Shown here: piece by piece, positions 34,855-43,922 of the stretch
How the letters are laid out: the number at the start of each line of letters is the position of its first letter
Position numbering within the stretch: the stretch's first letter is position 1
DNA from: QNBT01 sp964563335
GTDB lineage: Bacteria > Planctomycetota > Phycisphaerae > Sedimentisphaerales > Anaerohalosphaeraceae
Length of the DNA: 64,000 bases
Assembly: GCA_964563335.1 (NCBI GenBank)
Contig: CAZLWL010000003.1
Coordinates: 13,397 to 77,396, forward strand
Direction: 5' to 3'
Translations under genes and position numbers: made by a program
Notes under the pieces: model-generated
What the model was told of the DNA's origin: nothing
What the model saw: only the letters and a program-made list of their open reading frames with translations
The model's database searches: none

Positions 34855-35760
34855 TCAAAACTGCGTCATTTTTCGCAGAGCATCAAATCTTTCTTCCACG
34901 TCGGCCTTGTCAACCGCCTTTATCCCGTGAATGGAGAAATCGCTGATGGTAAATGACGCTGCTACCGTGCCATAGACAATCGCGTTTCGCAAGGAAATAA
35001 CATCGACTTTACCAGCCCGGGCAAGATAACCCATCAGTGCCCCCGCGAAGGAATCGCCTGCACCCGTGGGGTCAATTACGACAGCCGTCGGAAAAGCAGG
35101 CAGAATGAAGCAATCACCGTCGCTGTTGACCATCATCGAACCGTATTCACCCTTCTTGATAATAACAACTCTCGGACCCATCTTCAGAATACTCTGCGAA
35201 GCGGTCGTGAGGTTGCGCTGACCCGTGAGCAGTTTCGCTTCTCCCTCGTTTAGGACTAACATATCGACCCGGTCCAACAACTCCTTCAGGTCATCGCCGG
35301 TCGTTACAATCCAGTGATTCATGGTATCAGCGGCCACAAAAGTCGGATTTGTAACCTGTTCGAGAAGCTCCATTTGCAGGGCTGGCGCCGTATTTGCCAG
35401 AAAGACGTATTCGCTGTCACTGTATGCTTCGGGAACGGACGGCGGTGCCTCAGACAAGACGTTCAACTCAACGCCGTCGGTCTTAGCTTCATTCATATCA
35501 CCTTCGTACGACCCGGCCCAGCGGAAGGTCTTGCTGCTGGCGCGGACTTCAAGCCCCTGAAGGTCAACACCCCTGCCCTTAAACACGTCGGCCAGGTCGA
35601 ATGGGCAGTCCTGGCCAACTACACCAAGGAAACGAACGGGGGAAAAGAAACTGGCCGCCATGCAGAAATGCACTGCCGAGCCACCGATACACTCTTCGCT
35701 GAGACCAAAAGGTGTCTTCACAGTATCAATACCGATTGAACCAGTAACCAAAAGTGACAT
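34855..35760 (-). CDS. PfkB/ribokinase-family sugar kinase
   Basis: The 301-residue protein opens with the family's LVTGSIGIDTV and GGSAVHFCMAASFF segments. It ends with the catalytic DPTGAGDSFAGALMGYL motif (about residue 235). The substrate cannot be told; ribokinase-like, fructokinase-like or adenosine kinase-like members share these motifs. It follows gltX with a 3-base gap, so it is co-transcribed. Just beyond its stop, three 7-bp tandem units (ACTACCA, about 34829-34849) fill the spacer before thpR. Confidence 0.88.
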   Translation of the reverse strand: MSLLVTGSIGIDTVKTPFGLSEECIGGSAVHFCMAASFFSPVRFLGVVGQDCPFDLADVFKGRGVDLQGLEVRASSKTFRWAGSYEGDMNEAKTDGVELNVLSEAPPSVPEAYSDSEYVFLANTAPALQMELLEQVTNPTFVAADTMNHWIVTTGDDLKELLDRVDMLVLNEGEAKLLTGQRNLTTASQSILKMGPRVVIIKKGEYGSMMVNSDGDCFILPAFPTAVVIDPTGAGDSFAGALMGYLARAGKVDVISLRNAIVYGTVAASFTISDFSIHGIKAVDKADVEERFDALRKMTQF

Positions 35761-35763
35761 ATA

Positions 35764-37407
35764 TCAAGACTCCATCGACTGAGCTTCTGTATCAAATTTT
35801 GTCAACGTATTTTCTATTCTCCTGAGAGTGTTCTCAATTCCAAGGATATCAACCGAGTCAAAAATCGGCGGACCTATCGTCGTTCCACAGATAGCAACAC
35901 GCAAAGGCTGGGCGACCTTGCCAAGCCCTACTTGCCTTTCCCGGGCCAGGCCCCGAAGCATGTTCTCGATAATCCGGGGCGTGATCTCATCCAGCTTGGC
36001 TAATCTATCGCCTATCATATGCAGGATAACCAATCCATCATGTTTGAGCAAGACTTTTTTGACGGCTTTTTCATCGTACTGAACCTCGTCGTTGCCGACA
36101 AAAATAAACCTGCTCTTCTTCTCGATGTCTGCCAAAGTTCTCGCGCCGGCGTTTATTTTCACAAATCTTTCAAGCAGTGCATCATCCGCGCGAGCCACCG
36201 CAGAGTCGGTGGCCTTGAGATAATCCCTGAAATGGCCCAACAGCTTAGCATCTCCAACCATCCGGACATGTTCGGTGTTGAAGGCTATAAGCTTTTTGCG
36301 GTCAAACAGGCTGTTGGCCTTTGTCAGACGTCCCAAATCGAACGCACCAATCAATTCGTCGAGCAGCATAATCTCACGCCCGTCGCCGGGATTCCAACCC
36401 AACAGCGCAAGGAAATTGACAACTGCCTCGGGCAGATATCCGCTCTTGAAGAAATCAACCACGTTTATCTCCGGCAGATGCACACCGAGATATTCGGCCA
36501 TCGCATCGACGCTGGACATATCAGGTATGGTTTTACCCTTAACAAAAGACTCGACCTCTTCGGGCTCAATACCAGCAATCTCCGCAAACCTGGCAGGGTC
36601 AACCTCGCCCAGGGCCTTAATCGCTTGTTTCAAGGCCTTCGGTCGTTCTCGCTTGGACAGCTTGCCACCGCTTTCGCTCACAGTTACCGACATGTGTGCA
36701 TATATGGGCCTGCGAAAGCCTAAAGCATCCTGCAGCGCCTGATGACCGGGTGTGTTCATCAGGTGCTCCTGGCCGCGGATGACGTGCGTAACTTGCATTA
36801 GTTCGTCATCGACCACGCAGGCAAAATGGTACGTCGGGAATCCATCGCTTTTTAGTATGATAAAATCGCTGATTTCGCCGGCGGCAAAGGTAACGTCGCC
36901 ACGCACCACGTCGTTGACTACAATGTTTTTGACCGCAGGCATCGCAAAACGAACCGTTACGGGCCTGCCCTGCCTGCGGGCCTTTTTGACCGCTTCGGTC
37001 CCGGGAAATCCCTCGGGACGGGAATAAATCAGGTTTTCCTTTGCAGCCTGGGCTTTTTCGCGCATCTGCTGCAGCTCTTCGGGCGTGTCGAAGCAATAGT
37101 AGGCCTTATTCTCATCGATAAGCTGTTTTATGTATTTATCGTAGATGTCCTTTCGCCGGGACTGAAAATACGGCCCATTCGCACCTCCGACCTCGGGCCC
37201 TTCATCCCATTCGAGGCCCAGCCACCGCAAATCGGCCATGACCTGCCTGGCCGCCGTCGGGGTGTTCCGCTTCTGGTCGGTATCCTCTATGCGAAGCAGG
37301 AACTTGCCGCCCATTTTTCGAACTAACAGCCAATTGAACAGGGCGGTCCGGGCCCCCCCTATATGCAGATAACCAGTTGGCGAAGGTGCAAACCGTGTTA
37401 CAACCAT
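35764..37407 (-). CDS. gltX: Glutamyl-tRNA synthetase
   Basis: I chose ATG 37407 (MVVTRFAPSPTGYLHIGGARTAL), 8 bases after GAGG; a TTG at 37413 is also in frame. The 547-residue class I synthetase has the HIGH motif as HIGG and the KMSKS motif as GKLSKRE. It is somewhat longer than typical GltX. Because gatCAB is encoded in the same window, the enzyme may also mischarge tRNA-Gln (non-discriminating), but the sequence does not prove it. Confidence 0.96.
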   Translation of the reverse strand: MVVTRFAPSPTGYLHIGGARTALFNWLLVRKMGGKFLLRIEDTDQKRNTPTAARQVMADLRWLGLEWDEGPEVGGANGPYFQSRRKDIYDKYIKQLIDENKAYYCFDTPEELQQMREKAQAAKENLIYSRPEGFPGTEAVKKARRQGRPVTVRFAMPAVKNIVVNDVVRGDVTFAAGEISDFIILKSDGFPTYHFACVVDDELMQVTHVIRGQEHLMNTPGHQALQDALGFRRPIYAHMSVTVSESGGKLSKRERPKALKQAIKALGEVDPARFAEIAGIEPEEVESFVKGKTIPDMSSVDAMAEYLGVHLPEINVVDFFKSGYLPEAVVNFLALLGWNPGDGREIMLLDELIGAFDLGRLTKANSLFDRKKLIAFNTEHVRMVGDAKLLGHFRDYLKATDSAVARADDALLERFVKINAGARTLADIEKKSRFIFVGNDEVQYDEKAVKKVLLKHDGLVILHMIGDRLAKLDEITPRIIENMLRGLARERQVGLGKVAQPLRVAICGTTIGPPIFDSVDILGIENTLRRIENTLTKFDTEAQSMES

Positions 37408-37502
37408 CTTCAAGCCTCAAAACCAGAACCAGAGAATTGTGGCCGGCGTAAGAGAGTAAATCCTCAAGACTTCTCCGGCCAGCTTACATCTTTTACTCCA
37501 CC

Positions 37503-37531
37503 TTATTATGCTCTGACGACAGAGATGTCAA
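37503..37531 (-). promoter_or_regulatory. Probable gltX promoter with an inverted repeat in the spacer
   Basis: On the minus strand there is a perfect TTGACA (37531-37526). CATAAT follows at a 15-base spacing, or TAATAA at 17. The spacer contains CTCTG-TCGT-CAGAG, a 5-bp inverted repeat that could be an operator. The leader to ATG 37407 would be about 90 bases. Confidence 0.5.
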
Positions 37532-37934
37532 GGATGATATGAAGCCGTTGAACATTTGTGCATCCGGGACCCTTGGGCTGACAAGCGCTTGCCATTGATT
37601 TGGCCGGTCAGGAATTTCTGGAAAAATCTCGCGTTTTTGCTATAATTAACACATCTCAAACTGACCGATTTTAGGCCGCGAGGAGTTTTTCCAGGCGGCG
37701 AATAACAGGTTTTTCATGACTATATTTGATAACATCTTGAACATTCTCCCGCCAGACTGTCCGACACATTCTATCTTTGAGTTGGCTAATCGGCTCAAGT
37801 CGCAACACTTTCTTGGATTTGTTATGGCCTTGTGCACGATAGGCTTTTTCGGCGTCTGCGGCTCTTCCGGCTGGCCATAACCTATACAATTCACGGATTC
37901 CATTTTAGAACGATCTTTGAAAACTATTAGAATG
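37532..37934. other. Intergenic region with a small unassigned minus-strand frame
   Basis: Upstream of gltX there is no recognised gene. The 16-mer CTCAAACTGACCGATT (37655-37670) repeats the arm of the element at 33019-33160. On the minus strand, 37671-37889 is open for 72 residues (RAADAEKAYRAQGHNKS, then a basic, Arg/Lys-rich end). Its composition looks protein-like, but I do not recognise it. It may be a fragment of a mobile gene next to the transposase remnant. A second frame over the same bases is also open, so neither can be called with confidence. Confidence 0.35.
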
Positions 37935-38450
37935 TGCAACAATCAACAAAACCTGCGGTGAGTGAATGGCAGAATCTATCCTGAATTTCGCAAGCGGCAC
38001 CTCAAGGCCCTGGCCGGATTATTTGTGGAAGCATTGCAATTATGCCGGAAGGTCGGTCTGGTCAAGTTGGGACATGTTTCATTAGATGGCACCAAGGTCA
38101 AAGCCAATGCCTCCAAACATAAAGCTATGAGTTATGGTCGAATGGAAAAGAAAGCTGAAGAACTCGAAGCCGAGGTTAAGCGTTTGTTGGCCCAGGCACA
38201 GAGCGTCGATGACGCTGAAGATGTCAAATATGGCAAAGGCAAGCGTGGTGATGAAGTGCCCGAGGAATTGCGTTTTAAGCAGGAAAGGCTCAAAAAGATT
38301 AAGGAAGCGATGAAATCACTTGAGGCCGAGGCAAAGGCCAAAGCTGACGCCAAGCGCGAAGAAATCCGGCAGAAAGAACAGGCCCTTCTAAGGGAAGGTA
38401 AAAAGCGCAAAGGTAAAAAGTCCAAAGAACCCAGCGACAAATCAGAGCCG
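37935..38450 (+). pseudogene. IS1182-type transposase remnant
   Basis: The translated fragment contains NNQQNLR, then EFRKRHLKALAGLFVEALQLCRK. GLVKLGHVSLDGTKVKANASKHKAMSYGRM and a Lys/Glu-rich coiled coil follow. This is the central part of IS1182-family transposases (first catalytic Asp in LDGTK). It is broken at the 5' side by a stop and a short insertion (around 37959-37983). It is truncated after PSDKSEP at about 38445, where the 3' end of a MOSC gene begins on the other strand. No inverted repeats or target duplication were found. It is not active. Confidence 0.8.
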
Positions 38451-38891
38451 GTCAACCACCTCTATAACATCACCGACGGCGAGTCGGCCGGCCCTGGTTA
38501 CCTTCGCAAAAACACCTTCTCGCGGCATTATGCAATCGCCCACCTGTTCAAAAATCTCGCATCGACTATGGCACTTCTTTCCAAACTGCGTGATTTCAAG
38601 CTCAGCACTTTGGCCGAGCTTAAGTTTAGTGCCGACTTCAAGAGCCAAAAGTTCTATCCCTTCGGTCGTGATGTTCTCGGCGAAACTGCCCGGACCAACC
38701 TTGGCGCCTTGCTTAATCATCTTATTGATTGATTCCGCCCCAAGCAAACTCACTTGCCTGTGCCAGTTGCCCGCGTGAGCGTCTCCAATGATGCCAAAGT
38801 CGGTGCGCAACTCGGCTTCGGCGACATTGACCTTCTGCGTGCCCTTTTCTTTTGAGACCGATATAGCCTTAATCCTGCCTCGTCCACTCAC
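38442..38891 (-). CDS. MOSC domain protein
   Basis: I chose GTG 38891 (MSGRGRIKAISVSKEKG), 8 bases after GAGG and just past the moaC stop; the open frame reaches 38942. The 149-residue protein is a stand-alone MOSC domain with the motif FGIIGDAHAGNWHRQVSLL, PGSFAENITTEG and the conserved Cys in FGKKCHSRCEIFEQVGDC. MOSC domains handle sulfur for molybdenum cofactor or bind the cofactor itself. Its last codons and stop overlap the truncated transposase, so the natural C-terminus may have been changed by the insertion. Confidence 0.88.
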   Translation of the reverse strand: MSGRGRIKAISVSKEKGTQKVNVAEAELRTDFGIIGDAHAGNWHRQVSLLGAESINKMIKQGAKVGPGSFAENITTEGIELLALEVGTKLKLGQSAELEITQFGKKCHSRCEIFEQVGDCIMPREGVFAKVTRAGRLAVGDVIEVVDRL

Positions 38892-38901
38892 GTGTTCCAC
38901 C

Positions 38902-39351
38902 TCATCTCTTGTAGTCGCCACTTTTCCCGCCCGTCTTTTCAATCAGTTTTATCTCGCCTATCGTCATCGCCTTACCCGTGTATTTGAGCATGTCATAAAT
39001 AGTAAGACAGGCAGCAGTTACGCCGCAAAGTGCCTCCATCTCCACACCAGTTTTACCTGACGACTTAACGGTCACGCATACAGTAACGGATTTATTGTCC
39101 TCATTAACTGTAAAGTCAACATTGACCCCTTCAATCGTAATCGGATGACACATCGGAATTATCGCCGACGTCGATTTTGCCCCCTGTATTGCCGCCACCT
39201 TCGCTGTTGCAAATACATCGCCCTTGATGCATGTGCCCCGCTTGACGACCTCGAACGACTCATCGCCCAGCAAAATGCATCCATCCGCCTTTGCAGTCCT
39301 GACCGTAATATCTTTGCCGCTCACATCCACCATGCCACCGTCATTCGCCAT
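38902..39351 (-). CDS. moaC: Cyclic pyranopterin monophosphate synthase MoaC
   Basis: I chose ATG 39351, which follows GGAGG and lies 6 bases after the moaA stop. The 149-residue protein has MVDVSGKDITVRTAKADG, then IPMCHPITIEGVNVDF and VKSSGKTGVEMEALCGVTAACLTIYDMLK. These are the MoaC active-site segments. It acts with MoaA to convert GTP to cyclic pyranopterin monophosphate. It also overlaps in context with the MOSC gene downstream, consistent with one operon. Confidence 0.95.
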   Translation of the reverse strand: MANDGGMVDVSGKDITVRTAKADGCILLGDESFEVVKRGTCIKGDVFATAKVAAIQGAKSTSAIIPMCHPITIEGVNVDFTVNEDNKSVTVCVTVKSSGKTGVEMEALCGVTAACLTIYDMLKYTGKAMTIGEIKLIEKTGGKSGDYKR

Positions 39352-39356
39352 AGTCC

Positions 39357-40313
39357 TCAGCCTCCAACATCGCGCATACAAAATTCCTCCGTAAACGAAT
39401 TCAGCTTCGTATAGTTGCTCTTCTCAGCGATTATCCTCTTCAAAAAATTCAGCACTTGCCGGTCACTTGCCCCGCCGACTCGGATTAATTCCTTCAGGTC
39501 ATAGCTGTAAGCCGAATACAGACAGGGCCTGATTTTCCCGTCACTGGTCAACCTGAGCCGATTGCACGACCGGCAGAAAAAACTGCTCCTGCCGCTTATA
39601 AAGCCGATACAACCGGCGGAATCGGCGATCTTGAAATACATAGCCGGCCCGTTACCATCACCACGCACAACACCCGAAAGCGGGCCGAACCTGTCCTCGA
39701 TAATCTTGCGAACTACGCTGTTGGGCACATAGTCGCTCGCCGGCCTTGTGTACCTGCTGGTCGGGCAATACTCTATGAACCTCACCGCCACCGGCAGATG
39801 AATGCTCATCCGCGCAAGGGCTGGAATCTGCGAAACATTCACACCTTTTATTATAACACTATTGATCTTAACGGGCTTCAGGCCAACCTGTAACGCCTTG
39901 TAAATACCACTCGTTACCTTCTTTAGCAAATCGAAACCGGTAATCTGTTTGTAATTTTCCTTTTGGGCTGAATCTGCGCTCACGTTCACCCGTTTCAAAC
40001 CTGCAGCTTTAAGTTGAGCCGCCATCGACTCAAGAAGAACACCATTGGTTGTAAGTGTTAACTCATCGATACCTGGGGTGCCGGCCAGTTGCCGTACGAG
40101 CTGAACGATATTTCTCCTGACTAACGGCTCTCCCCCCGTAAGGCGAATTTTGGTGATGCCGCATTGTGCAAAGAGTCCAGCGATGCGATGTATTTCTTCA
40201 AACGTCAAAATCTCTTTGCGCTCTATAAACTCGCAGTCACGCAAAGGAACGCAGTAAATGCACCGCAAATTGCATCTGTCCGTAACAGAAATCCTCAGAT
40301 AGTCAACACTCAT
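39357..40313 (-). CDS. moaA: GTP 3',8-cyclase MoaA (radical SAM)
   Basis: I chose ATG 40313 (MSVDYLRISVTDRCNLRCIYC); a TTG three codons earlier is also in frame. The 318-residue protein has the radical-SAM CxxxCxxC motif. The second iron-sulfur cluster motif is CRSCNRLRLTSDGKIRPCLYS. It ends in GG, the conserved C-terminal di-glycine that enters the MoaA active site. It performs the first step of molybdenum cofactor synthesis in the cytoplasm. Confidence 0.96.
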   Translation of the reverse strand: MSVDYLRISVTDRCNLRCIYCVPLRDCEFIERKEILTFEEIHRIAGLFAQCGITKIRLTGGEPLVRRNIVQLVRQLAGTPGIDELTLTTNGVLLESMAAQLKAAGLKRVNVSADSAQKENYKQITGFDLLKKVTSGIYKALQVGLKPVKINSVIIKGVNVSQIPALARMSIHLPVAVRFIEYCPTSRYTRPASDYVPNSVVRKIIEDRFGPLSGVVRGDGNGPAMYFKIADSAGCIGFISGRSSFFCRSCNRLRLTSDGKIRPCLYSAYSYDLKELIRVGGASDRQVLNFLKRIIAEKSNYTKLNSFTEEFCMRDVGG

Positions 40314-40345
40314 CGCACGCAAGGCCCACCAATACTACGTCTTCC

Positions 40346-41521
40346 TCAAATCAACCTGACTGTAACAACGGTTCCCTTTTCAATTTCAGCCACATCAACA
40401 TCGAGATTGATTAGCCCATCGGCACCGCACAGCGCGTTGATGTGCGCCGAGCCGTGATACTCTACGGGTCTGGCCGTATATTCATCCGTCATTATTACCG
40501 GAATCCAGCTCTGCCTTTTTGTATGCTTTCTTGTAACAGGCTCAGCAAGAGGCATTTGAACATCGCGATATTTGTAATCATGCCCCATCAGCTTATAAAG
40601 AAACGGCTTTACAAGAAGTTCGAAAATCACAAAGCTCGACACAGGATTACCGGGCACTCCGAAGCAATACACCTTTTCCGACACCCCGAACACAGTCGGC
40701 TTGCCGGGCTTGACGGCAATCTTCTCAAACAATAATCTGATATTGTTTTGTCTGAGCACTCCCGGCACAAAGTCGAAATCACCTACAGAAACCCCGCCGC
40801 AGACAATAACGACATCATTTTCCCCGGCGGCCTCTTTGAACAGGCTGTCAATCTGATCGACTGTGTCTTTGGCAATGCCGTAATCTCGCACGACAGCACC
40901 CATGCCTGAAAATTGCACGACAAGCTGCGGACCGTTACTATTCCTTATCTGTGAACTGTCCGGCCTAACATGTGGCCCGACAAGTTCGTCCCCTGTCGAA
41001 ATAATCCCTACCGTCGGCCTTTTCGCAACCACAGGATGTACATGACCCACCGATGCAAGAAACGCGATATGCTGCGGCATCAGCAAAGTGCCCTTGCGCA
41101 TTACAAGCTCGCCTGCCTTGTTATCCTCGCCCTTTTCGCGGATGTTGTGCTCTGTCGTTTTGCCTACAAAACGGATGGTGTTCTCAGCCACATTTTCAAT
41201 AAACTCTACCATTACCACACAATCCGCACCTTCCGGGACCATACTGCCGGTCATGATTTTAGCACACTCGTTCGGCCCGACCGACTTTTTCGGGACGGTC
41301 CCCGCTGGAATTGTCTCAATTACCGTGAGTTCATTTGCAAGGTCTTCGCTGCGACATGCATATCCATCCATACTTGACCTGCTAAAAGGCGGCATATCTA
41401 TATCCGACTTTACATCCTCCGCCAAAACCCGGCCCATAGCATCTGTAAGCTCAACACGCTCAGAATCAACTTGGCGTGCAGAATTCAGAACGATTTGGAG
41501 GGCTTCTTCAAATAGTATCAT
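40346..41521 (-). CDS. moeA: Molybdopterin molybdotransferase MoeA
   Basis: I chose ATG 41521 (MILFEEALQIVLN), which overlaps the upstream mob gene by 14 bases; upstream in-frame starts add no family sequence. The 391-residue protein has MPPFSRSSMDGYA, the MoaB-like GDELVGP and CGGVSVGDFDFV segments, and GVPGNPVSSFVIFE. It inserts molybdate into adenylated molybdopterin. The C-terminal beta domain follows the normal layout. Confidence 0.95.
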   Translation of the reverse strand: MILFEEALQIVLNSARQVDSERVELTDAMGRVLAEDVKSDIDMPPFSRSSMDGYACRSEDLANELTVIETIPAGTVPKKSVGPNECAKIMTGSMVPEGADCVVMVEFIENVAENTIRFVGKTTEHNIREKGEDNKAGELVMRKGTLLMPQHIAFLASVGHVHPVVAKRPTVGIISTGDELVGPHVRPDSSQIRNSNGPQLVVQFSGMGAVVRDYGIAKDTVDQIDSLFKEAAGENDVVIVCGGVSVGDFDFVPGVLRQNNIRLLFEKIAVKPGKPTVFGVSEKVYCFGVPGNPVSSFVIFELLVKPFLYKLMGHDYKYRDVQMPLAEPVTRKHTKRQSWIPVIMTDEYTARPVEYHGSAHINALCGADGLINLDVDVAEIEKGTVVTVRLI

Positions 41522-42638
41522 TGTACTCATGAACAAATTCCCGATAATCATCGATTGTGTTAATATTCCTGAGCCGCCGACTGTCAGCGATGTCAATATA
41601 ACTAATCTTGCAATGTTTGTACACCTCATCTATCTTGCGCACACCAGTCGCTAACAATTCGTTTATGGTTTTCAGCATGTTTTTTCGGTACACCGCAAAA
41701 AGCGGCTCATATTGAGACCCGCCCAATCTGGGTACCACACCATCACAATCTCGACACTCCCCGAGCATCCGCCGCATTAGAAATGTATCAATCTGAGGGA
41801 TGTCGCAGGCTGTCACAAAATTCACGTCGTTCGCCGATGTCTCCATCGCCGATGCAATCCCCATGAGCGGCCCCTGACCCATAATTCTGTCGGCAATAAT
41901 CTCGGCACCGAGAAAGCTGTATTTTGACACATCATTGGAACTTATAAGGATTTGGTTGAAGTGGGGCCGAAGCTGGTCGTAGATATGTTTTATCATAGGC
42001 TGTCCGGCTACTTCCAACATGCTTTTATCCTGCCCTAACCGCCTGCTGCCGCCTCCTGCCATTATAATCGCCGTCGCTCTCGTCCTGTACGACCATCTCC
42101 CCTCGGCCAGTCCGATCTCGTCCATATCGATATCAAACCCGCTCCCATCGAAAGACACATGCCTGTCTGCGTATTGAGCAACCTCTTTCGCAGACGCCTT
42201 GCTGCCTTCCTCGCAGCGGCCTTTAACCATTATAAAAAGCCCCGGCTCCACGACCTGCCGAAGACTGTTCGACTCACATACACAAATTACATCATTCCCA
42301 ATAATATCCAGCAGTGCCGAGATTCCCTCCTCAAGGTGCGTCTTCATGGCCCTTAGCCAAAAGACCCGCCCCGCACCGGCGGCCAACATTCTGCACGTAT
42401 CCTTGTCGGATTCGCTGTCGGCCTCTTCGGTAATGTCATAATCCCCATCCAGCGAGGAACATGCACCACAGCCCGGCCCATGCGGACAGCCGGCGTCGGC
42501 GTCCTCTATTGTGGTTACCTTTATCCCCACAATGTCGCACTTTGAGTTGAACTTCTTGATTAGTGAGCAGGCAAGTTCAGTCTTACCTGAGCCCCTGCCC
42601 AAAGCACCAACCATCAGCATACCGGCAAGCTCTATCAT
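41508..42638 (-). CDS. MobB-MobA fusion (guanylyltransferase)
   Basis: The 376-residue protein has two parts. Residues about 1-180 are a MobB-like P-loop domain (GALGRGSGKTELACSLI) with a Cys-rich insertion, CPHGPGCGACSS (about 50). Residues about 187-376 are MobA: AIIMAGGGSRRLGQDKSML, then GQGPLMGIASAM and VTACDIP. MobA attaches GMP to molybdopterin; MobB is an accessory GTPase. The Cys-rich insertion is not part of ordinary MobB and could bind metal. It is the first gene of the Moco operon shown here. No moaD, moaE, mogA or molybdoenzyme is in the window. Confidence 0.85.
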   Translation of the reverse strand: MIELAGMLMVGALGRGSGKTELACSLIKKFNSKCDIVGIKVTTIEDADAGCPHGPGCGACSSLDGDYDITEEADSESDKDTCRMLAAGAGRVFWLRAMKTHLEEGISALLDIIGNDVICVCESNSLRQVVEPGLFIMVKGRCEEGSKASAKEVAQYADRHVSFDGSGFDIDMDEIGLAEGRWSYRTRATAIIMAGGGSRRLGQDKSMLEVAGQPMIKHIYDQLRPHFNQILISSNDVSKYSFLGAEIIADRIMGQGPLMGIASAMETSANDVNFVTACDIPQIDTFLMRRMLGECRDCDGVVPRLGGSQYEPLFAVYRKNMLKTINELLATGVRKIDEVYKHCKISYIDIADSRRLRNINTIDDYREFVHEYNDTI

Positions 42639-42773
42639 CTCGCTACCGATCCATCACCCAGCTTTTCTTGAAACGTCCAGGCTGATCTATCTCAACGGCC
42701 CCGACGCCTCGCAAAGACTTAACCATGCCGATAATGGTTTGGGCAACAAAATTCCGAACAAAGTTATTCAGTT

Positions 42774-43694
42774 TCATCCTTGTGCTCTGTCCTCCGTCTT
42801 CTGGCTTCTGGCTTCTTTCTTCACCTGTGCGCGTTTGGTTTCACGCCGGGTGGCTCTGACGAGTTTGCCGTATATCCAGTTCTCCACGAAAGAGGTTAAG
42901 CCCAGCCACTTGGCAATTGTCAGCAATTTCGCGTCCTTGCCTACGACATAATGAGCCTTCGGTTTCTCGGTGCCCATTATCTCGACGATCTTCTTAGCCA
43001 CAACCTCTGCCTCGGCTGCACGCGGAACAATCTCATCCAGCATCAGCCGCAGGAAACCCCTGTTGTATTCGAACGTCGGCGACTGGCTGTCATAGAAGTT
43101 TTCCGTAAGGTTCGCATTCGTCCGGATAATCTCCGTCCTATGATAGCCCGGCTCAACAGAAACCACATCTATATTAAAAGGTTTAAGCTCCAGCCTGATC
43201 GACCGAGAAAAACCTATCAGAGCGTGTTTGGTGGCGGCGTATGCCGCGTTGAACGGATGGCCGACAAGACCGGCTAACGATGCAATGTTGATTATAAGCC
43301 CTCCGCCGGCCTCTATCATCTGTGCTGCGACCGCACGGGTAAGCGCCACAGCGCCAAAATAGTTGGTCTCGAAGATGCTGCGCATCTCGTCTTCAGTAAT
43401 ATCAAGAGCCGAGCCCATTATCAGGATTCCGGCGTTATTGATGAGGATATTGATAGGAGCGTACTTGGCGACAAGCGCGCGGATTGCCTCTGCGTCGGTA
43501 ACATCCAACTGTTCAATCACGGCATCGGCACCGGCCTGCCTCAAGGCGCCGCGAAGGTAATCAGCCTTGGCCATATTCCGCATCGTGGCGATGCAGTCGT
43601 AGCCGGCTTTAGCCGCCGCCACCGCCGTCAGCAGCCCGAACCCGCTCGAACAACCCGTAATCAGAACCCGTTTGCGTGTGCCGCTACTATCCAT
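42774..43694 (-). CDS. Short-chain dehydrogenase/reductase
   Basis: I chose ATG 43694 (MDSSGTRKRVLITGCSSGFG), with AAAGAGGTG upstream. The 306-residue SDR protein has the TGxxxGxG cofactor motif as TGCSSGFG, NNAG (ILINNAG), a catalytic Ser (INIASLAG) and YAATK for YxxxK. The substrate is unknown. The last residues, ARSQKTEDRAQG, are encoded by a degenerate tandem repeat (42775-42825) of the same type as at 48826-48871. It is divergent from rpmB. Confidence 0.88.
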   Translation of the reverse strand: MDSSGTRKRVLITGCSSGFGLLTAVAAAKAGYDCIATMRNMAKADYLRGALRQAGADAVIEQLDVTDAEAIRALVAKYAPINILINNAGILIMGSALDITEDEMRSIFETNYFGAVALTRAVAAQMIEAGGGLIINIASLAGLVGHPFNAAYAATKHALIGFSRSIRLELKPFNIDVVSVEPGYHRTEIIRTNANLTENFYDSQSPTFEYNRGFLRLMLDEIVPRAAEAEVVAKKIVEIMGTEKPKAHYVVGKDAKLLTIAKWLGLTSFVENWIYGKLVRATRRETKRAQVKKEARSQKTEDRAQG

Positions 43695-43777
43695 AAACAC
43701 CTCTTTTTCCACTATCAAATTTATGGTAAAGTGCCCATAAATCAAGAAAATTCGCCGTTGGGGCCGATTAAACCGCC

Positions 43778-43812
43778 TTTTGCACTAAAATTTTGCTTTA
43801 GTGCTTGCAAAA
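43778..43812. promoter_or_regulatory. Nested inverted repeat upstream of rpmB
   Basis: GCACTAAA (43782-43789) pairs perfectly with TTTAGTGC (43797-43804). The outer TTTTGCA and TGCAAAA also pair, so two alternative stems are possible. A candidate promoter, TTGCAA then 16 bases then TATATT, starts at 43805 just after it. It could be an operator or a terminator-like element for either divergent gene. Confidence 0.4.
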
Positions 43813-43922
43813 TCGTTGCCAAACCTTATATTTGTACATCTTTACAGGTGGCGGCAAATGTGAGGCCCCGGCCCGATATGGCTGCAACACCTTCGAATTG
43901 TTTGTGGTGGAGTATTATTGAG

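Noticed and set aside
38456..38732. Continuation of the transposase open frame on the plus strand
   Set aside because: From about 38450 the frame is antisense to the MOSC gene, which has conserved motifs on the minus strand. The apparent extension is a shadow.
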